Source: Branchiostoma floridae
Lineage: Eukaryota > Chordata > Leptocardii > Amphioxiformes > Branchiostomatidae
Assembly: GCF_000003815.2 (NCBI RefSeq)
Contig: NC_049982.1
Location: 28,392,329 to 28,456,328, forward strand
DNA length: 64,000 bases
Direction of reading: 5' to 3'
Below the pieces are notes generated by a model. It did no database searches. It was given only the letters and a program-made list of their open reading frames with translations, and was not told where the DNA came from. Both the position numbers and the translations under genes were made by a program. Shown in pieces: positions 11,581 through 23,449 of this stretch; positions within the stretch are counted from its first letter, which is position 1, and each line of letters starts with the position of its first letter.

Positions 11581-12437
11581 ATGAACCTCGTTAGTAATGT
11601 AATAATATGTGTAATCGGTCGGACTGTACTTCAGGAAGATACGTCGCCATATTGATGATGTCCCACGTTAAAAAAAGCCTTCTTCTTCGATGTTCCATGG
11701 CCACCAACGGTGTTAGATACGCTGCTGTGTAGGCGTGTCGACTTAGAGACGATGTTGTAGACGTCTTACATCTGTCTTGAGGTATGAGGTCTTGCCAGGA
11801 GCTAAAGGATTTCTTCTTTTACAGAAACATTCCCAGAAGAATATGCACCTCCTCCTGTGTATGGAAAAAAGGGATAACAGTTTTATGTATAATTTCTATA
11901 ATAATGACCGTTATGTTGATAAATATATGTCCGAAAAAAAGATCGTATGGGAACTACTTTCTCTCAAAGTTATTTTCCATGAGCAAGCAACATTGATATT
12001 TCTGGCAGTCAACATGGTATTCAACAAACTTCTATTTACTATTGGCATAATCATAATGTGGTATTGACAAAAGAAACACCGTTCATGAAATGCACGAGCT
12101 CAAGCAGGTTTAGAAACAAGCGATACACGTATCTACGCGTTACAAATGTGTACGTGCAAGTGGATGTAAAAATGGGCGATTTTCTTTATTTTCTAAAGAT
12201 GAATAGATATGGTCTAGAAATGGTCTAGAAATTACCTTTAAAAGGGCGACACTCTTAAGTGTAGTTTTATTGGATACTGCGTGCACCTGTGTCGACGAGA
12301 ATTAGCACACGTGTGTTGAATGCCACAGATAATGGCTGATTCGGTTATTCTGTAATCGTGATATGATATGAATTATACAATGTGTTATGGTCAGCATGTT
12401 TTTATCTTTTAAGACTTCAAAATCGCTGTGTACTCAC

Positions 12438-12472
12438 CGGCCGGCCTTTCATTCCAGCTAGAGCCGGAGAAT
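12438..12472 (-). CDS. Calpain-like exon 16 (last one recognised)
   Basis: The acceptor TTGCAG and donor GTGAGT are both strong. The exon completes the codon split by exon 15 and reads DSPALAGMKGRP, then leaves phase 0. It lies where calpains carry the last EF-hand. This exon rests on splice signals and phase alone, so it is less certain than the others. Confidence 0.5.
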
Positions 12473-15400
12473 CTGCAACACAAAGTTAACTTCATTAAAG
12501 AAAGCATAACTGCTGTTACAAATGTCAATTATAACGCCACATAAGCAATAGACTTAGTAGTACTTATATTATGCTTCAAGTCTTATTGTGATTCTACTAT
12601 TCTAACGTAAGCCGATTAGTGGTTTAAACTGCTCATGGGCAGAGATACGTTATTGTGGGTAACATGTCAAAAGTGAAGGCCCTTAGCCTACTTATGGTCT
12701 AGACGGGAACAACTACTTAGGGGCCGTCATGATCTCCTTTGACAAAAAGCATTTTCATGCGCATATTTTGTTATGTCTCAGTTGCCGTCAACTTTCACAT
12801 ACTGTACTTTCTCAATTTAAGTACACACCCAATTAAAATTAGCACCCCTGATTTGGGGCAAGTCTTAGGCAAATCTTTGAGACTGTAAGGCAAAATGAAA
12901 AAAAAAACCTCAAAGTAGGCACCTGGCAACAACTTTTCAATAGTGAAAAGTGTTTTCAAAGTGCGTACTTTATTCGAGACAATTCGGTTTTACCCACGAT
13001 GCATCTCGCAGTGCATGCTCAGTTTGACCCGTCAACCGGCTTGTTCAGGGTGACAACGTAGAAACTTTACTTTACACTTTACTCCCAACACTGAATTACA
13101 CTATAGGGACTTACCCCTCTAAATTTTCGGTCAAACTCCGTCGACCGTGTTCACAGAATGACTCTCTCTATTTCCAGTAGTCAGGAACACGCCACTTTTT
13201 TAGGAGGGGGTCATAATCATCAGAAAGTCTATGTCGCCCCCTGTCCGATCGAAAATGTAGAGGGGTAAGTCCCTATAGTTTAATAAAGTGTTGGAAGTAA
13301 AGTGTTAGCATTTTCCTATAATGTATTCTACCAACACAGATTAACTTTCATGCTAAGTAAACATGATATAACATTTTAATGTTCAGATATTCCTCACCGA
13401 AGAAGGCCTTGAGCCTGATGGCTATCCTCCAGAAGCTTGCCGCTGAAATCGTGTTGTCCTGGTCGGCATAGCGACGGATAATCTTTGCGGTAAGTTGGGC
13501 GTCTATAGTTACACCTGCGGGAAGACCAGCCACCAGTCATTTGCATACGCACACATATCAACGTAAATTCTTCTGATGGAAAGTTCATTATCTTTTTGGA
13601 CCAATAAAAAACTCCATTCTAATTGGATATACAGCCAAGGCGGCCTATAATTCACACTTTTCCGTCACTGTCTGTTTGAATTGGCTATATGATAATACAC
13701 CGTATCGTCAATGAGTCGCGGCGGCATAGCGCCTGGTCAGTGATATCTCGTTCGCTTCGCTCACTCTATGGTTTATTCTGTGACAAAAAGTTACTGGCCA
13801 GGTCACCTTTAACACTTCGAGGCTGATCATCAAATCGTAAATATTGGATAGATTATAATAGTCATAGTCATAGAATATGCAAAGAGTAGAAATCATTGTA
13901 TGGAATCTTGGTCCATACCACAAACATCTCGCAGCGCCTCTCGCAGCTCGTACGACTCCAGCTTGCCGTTCTTGTTAGCGTCGCTCTTGTTGAATGTAGC
14001 CTAAAACGGAGTAACAGTATTCATTATAAATAGGTGAAGCGGATGCGGCGACAATAAAGACATTTTCAAACAGTAGGGAACAGTAGGGAAAGCGGTATCT
14101 CACTGGATCTATGTACTCTTTCTTTTGCTTCAATACTCTACATCTCATAAGATAAGGGATAAGAAATAAGTACCAAGTTACGAAGATGGCGTGAATGCCA
14201 TGTGTGAAACTTGCGGCAAAATAGTCGACGTGAAGTTCTGATCCAACTGAAGTTACATACCATCCAACCACAGATGTCGTTCCAAAGCTCTTTGAACTCG
14301 CTGTACTCAATCTTCCCCGAGCCGTCCGCCTAAGCCTGAGTCAAGGATTCAATCTATCATTGTATAAGTCTAGTTTCTTTTTTCCTCTGCATCCATAAGA
14401 CCATATGTGGTCCCTTTGTGCATTTAGCCCTCGGGCATGAATATGCAATAAAGATTATCATATCATAATATCGTAAATGTCTAAATGCCATTCATAAAAG
14501 TTCTCTCAAAAGATAGAGTTTCCACCTTTGATTCCTATCATTGTAGATAGGAATGACTTGAAACCAAGGATCTATAGGTAGAAGAACACATTTATACATT
14601 GCTGTATTCTGGTCCATCTGGATCTCTGCTGGTAGAAGAAGCGTTTTTGCCAAATTGCAATATCTAATTGGTAGTCTAATAACTTTGCAAGTGAAACCAC
14701 CTGATTTCGAAAAAGATTCTAAAGCCATTCGAGCATCAAAAACGGACGCGGTGATCTAAAATCAGTGTAAAGCTACCCATTAGCCTAAGATATGTGGTCA
14801 CCTCCTTTGCATGTCAATCCGTACTTAAACCATTTCTTCAACAGATCTCCCCAGTGTCACTGACGAAAGGTAGTGGATGCTACCTAACACATCTGATCGT
14901 TTCCAAAATCATAGCCAGTTGCTTGAGTGACTGCTATAAATTTGTCGTATCTTACCTTCATCGATGTATAAAACTACCCGCTGTTATCAAAAAGGATACG
15001 TCGTACATCATGACCATGTCCCTGCAGACATCAAGCGTAAAGCTGGGGTCTGTGACAACAACAAAAGAAACATTTTTTACAGTGTTTAAGAATTATATAA
15101 CATCTTAGAAACATATACATGTACTAATTACAGTTGATTACACACGGTATTTCTCGCTGATATTGATGAAAGAAAATGTTGTTGTTGTTTTTTCTAAAAC
15201 CATTGCAAAGCGGCACTCCAGACACGGCAATACATCGTCCACTCAAATCATCATTCCAAAGAGGTGGTACAAGTACTTACCCTTGAAGTACACATCAATG
15301 ACGCTCTTCAGTTCATAAGTATCGACTGCCGGCTCCACCTACCAAAAGAGTGTAACTTTGTTTATTTGTATTTGTTTTGTTTAAGCATGTTGGAATTAAG

Positions 15401-18400
15401 CTCTACTGTACATTAAGTATTTGTAGCATCTTGTAACCTTGGCCTGCATTTTAGAACACTGTCTACATTCATAGTTATTTGAAACAAGGCGAACGTTGTG
15501 ATATATACGAATAGCATGCGTTTGTAACTTATCATATGTAGGGGTATACTAAGGTCGTGTTCTTCATACGACATGTGTGTAAAGCGGAAGTATACTTTAT
15601 TTTCCGGAAATGACGTTGCCTTTACCTCCTCGTCTCCGCCCATGCTTGCGATGACCTCAAACGCCTTGCGGACTCTGTCCTCTTTCTCTCCGACCAGAGT
15701 TGGAGTAGGCTGTCAAAAAGCAATACAAAAATGTTGAGCATCCAGAAAGTATGCTTAGATTACAACTATGTACACTGAGTAACGAGTGTCTTGCTTTAGT
15801 CATGATCAACTCTACTCCCCGTAAAAAATAGGCTGTATTCGCAATGATAAGACGCAGTGTGTAATAACCATGTTAATGAACTTCAATGCAAATACTAGAA
15901 CCACGAACTACTAAAACATCTAACCACGATTTCACGAAGAAATATACTGTTTTCATTTCAAAGACGGTATCTTAAACTTTTCAGAATGTACCCATTTTTT
16001 ACTGTACACGTGTCCCATTCAGACATTATATTCCGTACAAGAAAGGCCATAGAGTAGGTTTACAGTGCTCAGTGCTAATGTAAAACAAAAGCCTGGTGTG
16101 TTTATGCTAATGTGCGTAATAACGCAGCTGGTGGTACTAAATCTAAAAATCTATTCTGAACATTTGTCACACAGCAATCGTTTGATGATGAATGCTGCAT
16201 GTACAGGGATGCCTAAAAATTGTACGAATTTTATGAAATTCATACAAATTTGTGACAAACGCACAAATAACTGTGAACTTGCACTATTCGCATGTATTTC
16301 ATCAATTTCGTACGAATATCTAAAGCCTCCATGATGTACGAGGGGCATTCAATAAGTAATGTCCCTGACCCATTTCCCATAGCAGGAGATTAATGAAACT
16401 TGGCACAGTTATTAGTCTTTCTCAAAATAGGAACCACCCAGAGTTATGCATTTCTCCCATTATTTGATGTAGCTCTGGACACCGTTCTTGTAGGACATCC
16501 CAGGTTGGTCCTCCGACAGGTGCCTCATCAATGGCAGAAGAGGGACGACCAGGTCTGGGAGCTGTTTCCACAGACTTCCGGCCTTGTTTGAATTCAGGAT
16601 GCCAGTGTTTTACAAGGTCATATGATGGGGCATCATCACCATAAGTTTTTTTCATTTCATCAAAAGTCCCTTTTGGTGTGCGTCCTTTCAAATACAAAAA
16701 CCGGATCACTGCGCGACACTCAACTTGCTCCATTTCACACCTGGTCCATTTCGCACCTGACTCAGTTCAAACACCAGTAAATCAGTAACCACAATTAGTT
16801 CAGAGCTGTTTTTTGCAACATAACCCATAGAGATATGACTCATTACACATGCAACATTTCATCTAGATCAGACAACTGGCAGTGGGTCAGGGGCATTACT
16901 TATTGAATGCCCCTCGTAGCTGAAGCGCATATAAGACACATACAGACATGATAATCTATATTCAATAATTAGTATGCCTGATTAGAATCAACCTTCATGA
17001 TGTTCATGAGTAAAGTAGGTACACATAGATAGACAGCACCGACAGGATAAGACTATTGGCACTACCCAAGCGCGGGATGACTAAGGTCAAAGGTCAATGG
17101 CTTTCATACCTTCAATCATTTTTCTTTAATTTTGGTGTTGGCAGGAATACAGAGTTAAATCAAGGACGTTATATTACACTCTGATATAACGTCCTTGGTT
17201 AGATTATGCGCAGTGAAAATATATAGAATAATTTTCTTGACGATTGGTCTGTCCATTGACAAACCTATGACTGCATTCGAAACTTCTGACCTTTGACCTG
17301 AATGACAGTAACAACACGGACGAATGGAAACATCGATCAAAGCGGCTTGTTGATGACATTTTAGCCACAAGGCACAGTTTGTGGACCACTTTTGTACCTT
17401 TTCTTCCTCCCCTTCTTTTTCTTTTCCCTCCTCTCCCTCAGCCTCCTCCGGCTTTGGTCAAGCATCAGGGAAGAAAAAGGTAAAGGCTATGATGTGGGCT
17501 ATCCCATGATTCCTTTGCGCGCTTTCCCATGATTCCTTTGGATAGAGGACTGGGTTGTCATCTGAAGTACACCCCCCTCGAAGGTAACGTCTTCCTTCAA
17601 AGCTCTACATATCCGTTACAAGAGTACGTGTATTTGAAAAAAAATATTTTTAAAGCCCAAAGCTATCAAGTAGGCACCGTCCTTGGGGCATCGCCAAAAA
17701 ACCTCCAACACAACGTTTATACACCTTTCTCACGCGGCGGCCATGATAGATCGAAGAAGAGGTCAATGAGGCAAACAGACAAAACTTATTTCTAAAATCA
17801 GGTCCCATTTAGTTTTCCCCCAAACCACACAAATTTTCATGATATAAGATAGAATAATAAATATTACAAGAAGTCTTATGCACCGAAAGATGTAGCAATT
17901 TAGAGTAGTGTAGACTGACCCCATAGTCTTAAGAGATGCAAAATAAAAACATAATAATGCAAATTTTTAACGAATTTGCAGCCATTCACTTATTGGTCGA
18001 TTTCCTAATTGGCAGGCTACCATTGGTCGAACTGCTAATTATGATGGACAGCCTTTTGTTTGCCACATTGAACTCGTTTTAGATCTATCATGGCCGCCGC
18101 GTGAGAAAGGTGTATACACCTCTTCCCCGCGCCAAATCTCGGAAAACACCCCTGTGGCCCAAGACACTTTGGGGACGAGTTCCCAGGGTTCTGGTAGAGT
18201 GACGATTCCTTTTGTGTTTCCGACAACTACCAACGATCGCCCTGTCTCGGTCTGGTCAGTTCCGAGGTATTTTACTGTCTGCCTGGACACCCGTCTTCCC
18301 TGGAAATGGCACACAGTGAAACAAGGGCCAACCATGTAACTCGAAGTTTCGTACTTTTAATTTCTGGAGGTGTTGGGGGTAAGGGGTGAGAGTCAGAGAT

Positions 18401-21400
18401 TAAAGCTACGGTTCCAATTCCACCGGTGCCCGTAGGGGATGTAGCCCAGGCAGGGCTTCGTCACCACAAATTTGTCCCGGTGGAATGCCGGCTTCTGTGG
18501 GGGTACCTCTCGTAATTTTCACGGCGTCTCTTTGCTGCCAGATCCCGGGTTGATTTTAATTCTAAGTTGTTGTTGTTTTTAAATCAGGGGTCCCGGCCGT
18601 GCTCCAAAATAGCCTGGGAGCCAAGCCAGAAAGTGCCGAAAAATAGCCACCAGGGGCCCCTTTTTTTTCAAATGGGACCGCAGCATAGATCTAAGACGGT
18701 TGGGAAAAAGAAGAAAGATGTAACCAGCAGAGGGCTAGTCGGGAGGGATGGTTGCGAAATTAAGAGTAGGATAAATTATGGGTATGTTACGTCATTGAGT
18801 TAACTCAGTAGTTGATTACATATAGCTGGAATATTGGAATGCTTCGTAACAAGAAAACTTTTCTTTGTCGTGTAGAATAAAGAAATTCAAGCAAGAACGA
18901 CAACCCAATCCTCTTTCAAAGGAATCCGCTTTTTCATGTTTATCCCGAGGTATTCGTAACGTTGTGAAGTAGCGCTATACTATCGGACAATACTACTAGT
19001 GGGTACGCTTGCGCACGCATTGGATTGCTAGGTGTAACGGTCTAAGAACGTTGGTTAGTGGTGCGCGATAAAATGTGCAGGCTAAAGTGTTCGTGGCTAT
19101 TACTACAAGCTTATCAGCGACACGTGTTCAAGTACTCCTTGATATTGTTTCAGTGAAACGCTCGCCTAACTCTCATTTCCGCATTGACATTTGGTTCAAA
19201 CTACGCATGCGCAGCGAAATGTATTGTGGGTACGTGTCAAAGGTTAAGGCCCCTGAGACATAAACAAAACACGTTTGGACAGTACTTAATCTGATCTGGA
19301 CGAGAACTGTAACTGTTTACAAGTTCGAAACTTTCACCTTTAACATGTTACCCACAATACACATCGCTGCGCATGTACATTTGAAACCAGATGAGCCCCC
19401 TCATAAACCTACAGGTACAATTGTTACTGACAGATTTCTGGAGAATCTTAGGAATTGAATATCATCGGATTCCCGTACCTTTTTGACTTCTACTGTTTGT
19501 TCCCTCCTAATGACTTGTTCAGGTTCCGCATCCCTGAAGAAAAAGGGGAAAACGACATTTAGTATGTATCATATCAAAGAGGAATGTGCATACGATGCAT
19601 TTCATTCTTTTAAGAATGAACCAAAGACCGCAAAGCCCATAGAATAGATGAACATTCCTTCTCATAAATTACTTGTTCTTCCACTGTCTTGCGAATCAGA
19701 TTAGATATATCTATTTAGAAACTGCGTGTTTACGATCAAAGTTATGTAATATAAAGGAGGGTCATTTTTGGTCCTTGTAAAAATAAACACGGGACTAGCT
19801 GACTAGAGAAACGCGCCAAAATCTTACCAACGTCACAGACCCTGTTTGTAACCAGGGTCCAGGGAGAAAACGCGAATACACAAACAAATAAAAATAAACG
19901 GAAACTTTCGGTAAACAACAACATGCACAAGCATGTGAACTGTTGCGTGTTAATTTCTACAATAAGCAGTGGCAACGTCATTATAATTAGTATGTCAAGC
20001 ATCCGTCACAAGTATGGTTATCACAGTTTTGAGTGCGCATGTGTGAGTGGTGCATTGTGGTCTAGGAATAACTTGTTTGTTTTTCTTTTCTTTTTTTGCA
20101 ACACGACAGAAAATTTGAACAACTGTCAGGGGTAAAAAAATCCCTGAAAATTGTCGTAGACTACTGCAAGGTAGTAGAAAGTTATGAAAGCCTCTACGCA
20201 AGTTAGATATCATTTAACATGCCAAGGAATCTTCAACTTTGACCTAGACCACAATGCATCTCGCGCGTATCGTACAAATCAGACAGTTGGGTTCCTTTTT
20301 GCAGATGTCACTCACGTGTGGTGCTTCTCCTCAAGGATTCGATCTACGAAGAAGTCGTCCTGGTCTCTTTAATGGAACATGACATGGCGTGGAACAGACG
20401 GTGAACGAGTGAGCAACGTAAAGTCAAGCAAGCGAAGAGTAGTCATTGAGCTTAGTGTAAACATAGACAGGTCCGCTAGGTGGAGCTCGCCAGCGTGAAC
20501 AGTGTGACTAAACAGACGAAACGTTTGCAATAGAGAAATGGGAAACAGAAAAAGAAGTAACGTTACAGAACATGATGTGGTGAAATGCATAACAATGTCA
20601 AAACTATAGTGAAGAGAGTTCTCACCCAATCGTCGGATTAAGTTAGCCTGAAAGTTTGGCTTTTGATATACATTTTATTTCCTAAATCAACCATTCTTTC
20701 TAATGCCTACCGGCGATAACGCAGCCGTTAACCGTAAATTTAGGGGTAAAAAAACGTTTATCCTGATTGGCCAACATGATGGCTCTCCTTGGTGCTGATT
20801 TGTCGGCACCGTCACTGTCCTTGGTGCTGATTGGCTACTAGCTGCACTGTGCTTTGATGGATATCTTCGAAAGCCCAAAGAGACACTACGCGAACGCTTG
20901 TCCATACCATATCGCTTCTAAAACAAAAGGTCATAAGGCTGGTTTGTAGAAAGCTTGGAGATTGTTTGGTAAAGGCTTGACAACGACTCGGAAGGCATAG
21001 AAATGATTTGAAGAAGGGTTGGAAATGGGACGGAAAAGCTGTTGTGTATTGTCACTTTGGGCTTTCGTACATTTTTTACTTCAGCACTTAAACGTTGTCT
21101 AAGACACAACGCAAATACGTACTCTGTCGTGCTTGGCTTCTCTGTGTAGATCCTCAACAAGAAATCGGCTTCCTCGTTCGGTTTGAAGGTGGAGGGCATG
21201 ACGATGTAGTTTCCGGGAGGGAGTTTGACACGTTTGGTCACCTCTCGCAGGTTGATGTAGGACCCACTGGTGGCAGCTGGGCGGCGTGTGCACACGTCTC
21301 TCTTCTTCAGCTTCTTCTGGTTCGGGGCCTAAAGCAAACAGTTCACGGTTGTCAATGATTTGATGACGATAACAATGGCTTGCTCTCTAAAATATGGCTG

Positions 21401-23378
21401 CGCCTGACTAGAAATCGTAAGGTGGCGCAAGTTGAAGTATACGTCTGGCCACACTGACTATATTATATGGATGACATCACGCAGCCATAAATGTCCTTCC
21501 GGGATGTAAATCGTAGAAAGAAACTACAAAATGAGCAAACTCATCCCCCCCCCCCAACAAAACGGTGGAAAACGTATACAAATCTATTTTTGGTCAACCG
21601 TCACCTAACATTACTTGAATTCGAAGTTAAATCCATAAAAATCTAATACTGGCAAAACAACCCGACTTCTATAAAAGTGTCCCTATAGAGCATATCAGAA
21701 GATTCCATACGGCACAACATGTCGAAAGTACCACCTAAACAGATATTCGTGACCTTTGACCTACCGTTTCATAGATGTAGAAGCCTACTGCCAGGTTAGC
21801 CTTCCCGAGATGCTTCTGTTTACGGCGGTCCTTTTGAATGAGGCTGAAGACAACGGTACACGTGTCGTCATCATCTTCGTCATCCGGGTCCTCCACCTGC
21901 ACGATGTACTGGGGATTGCTACAGAACGTACTGGCTGAAATAGCAAATTATGAATTATATCACAATTTTTGTTCCTTTCTTCAAACCACATACAATACTT
22001 AAGTGAGCCAATATTTCGGTGACCACCTGCCTCATAAACTTAGTCACGTTTGGGACCGCATTGTTAAAAAGTTACTTACGGCGGTGCATTTGTCAGTCTT
22101 TACTATTGTTTCTTGACAAAATCTACGATGTAAATACGACAATGCATTAACTTGCATTGATAAATTTAGTAAGATAACAAGAAAAGATACAATTCTTTAT
22201 CAATGCTTGCGTAGGTGTAATAAAGCTTCTATTCGTCCGATGTGTTTTTCCAATCAAAGGGGCAATTTTGCAATTACTATAGGCTTAGGGCGAAGTATAC
22301 AGTTCTGTTTCATAATCTATGAGCAGGTATGCTGGGACAAAACATCGGTTTCCCGTCATTCAAATAGTTCTGTCTATGGGTAACGTAACGTTTAGCAATG
22401 ATGATCCTGATTGGTAGACATGATAGCTCTCCTTGGTGCTGATTTGTCGGTCCCCGTCACTCTTCTTGGTGCTGATTGGTCATAATGACTTGTCTACAAA
22501 TATCGGCTGACATGGTTGCGTGTCAAAAAACGCAACAACCAAAACAAGAAATCTTTTAAGAAAAGCTGTGCATTGCCGCGTATTTTATGACTGAACTGCT
22601 GAGAGCGACACCTAGCTTCTTCAGTAGGAAATGCAGCAAAAGGGGATATTGGAAATTTACCTCATTATCATAATATATGTCACATGAATTATTGGCACAT
22701 TAAACAGGTTTTGTAAAACTTTTTGACCCACAATGAATATGCATTATTTTTCATTACAAAATAAGTTCCTTCTGATGCAATTTGTGATATATCTTTATAT
22801 AAACATGGTGAATTAATCTTTAACCTGTGTGGTTTTAAACTTCTCTACACCTGTTAAACGCCATCTGAGAATCAGTTCAGTTCATCTGAGCATATGTAAG
22901 GTTTATACGTGAAGAATTGTGCTATGGGTACCTGTTACCGTTCATTTGATTATTTCTTCTTCTAATGCAATAATTAAGTTTCATCATTCATTTCTGTTTA
23001 TTTAGGAATCGTCATGATAGTCAATGAAACTGATTCCAAATGGTATTATACATCGGTAAACACGCACATAAATAGGTACCGCTTGAAAATAGGTACCGCA
23101 CGGCAATTGGTACCGCACGGCAATAGGTACCACACGGCAATAGGTGCCGCTATTCCAGCCCCTTTATCCAGACACATACTTCTGTAGTTGGCGCACCCTC
23201 CAGCAGTCATGCCCCGCTGCCACTTCCCGTGGCGCTCCGTGGAGTTCCACTTCTTACAGCCGACCAGCTCCGGCTCCACCTCCCCTACAGACGGCTCCAG
23301 GTGACAGATCTCAAGCGTCTTCCAGATGTCCAAGAAATCTTGGAAGGACATCCTAGGGAGAGAGAAAGAGAGAGAGGG

Positions 23379-23449
<71 letters not shown>

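Larger units (their letters stand above)
8588..12437. other. Non-TRIM segment between copy 3 and the calpain-like exons
   Basis: TRIM-unit homology stops at about 8587 (after the shared TTTTAATGTCTCCAATATGTA). No coding region is convincing in the remainder. Its terminal calpain exon, if present, was not recognised. A TATATAA at 9371 precedes a 73-codon ORF (9410-9631), but the ORF has no recognisable domain. Visible structure: a G11-12 run near 9863, a fold-back repeat at 9888-10004, a 21-bp minisatellite at about 10445-10870 and an inverted-repeat element at about 11345-11580. Confidence 0.5.

Noticed and set aside
11735-11790. Possible terminal calpain exon on the minus strand (TDVRRLQHRL then stop after a CTCAAG)
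   Set aside because: Phase would fit, but the acceptor lacks a pyrimidine tract and the peptide does not resemble calpain C-termini, so it was not annotated.
11777-12067. 96-codon and 70-codon overlapping ORFs in the calpain 3' flank
   Set aside because: AT-rich, two competing frames, no motif. They are probably chance ORFs.
16065-16348. Overlapping ORFs on both strands near 16.1-16.3 kb
   Set aside because: They arise from an imperfect inverted repeat (TACGAATTTTATGAAATT against its complement). Neither has domain or splice support.
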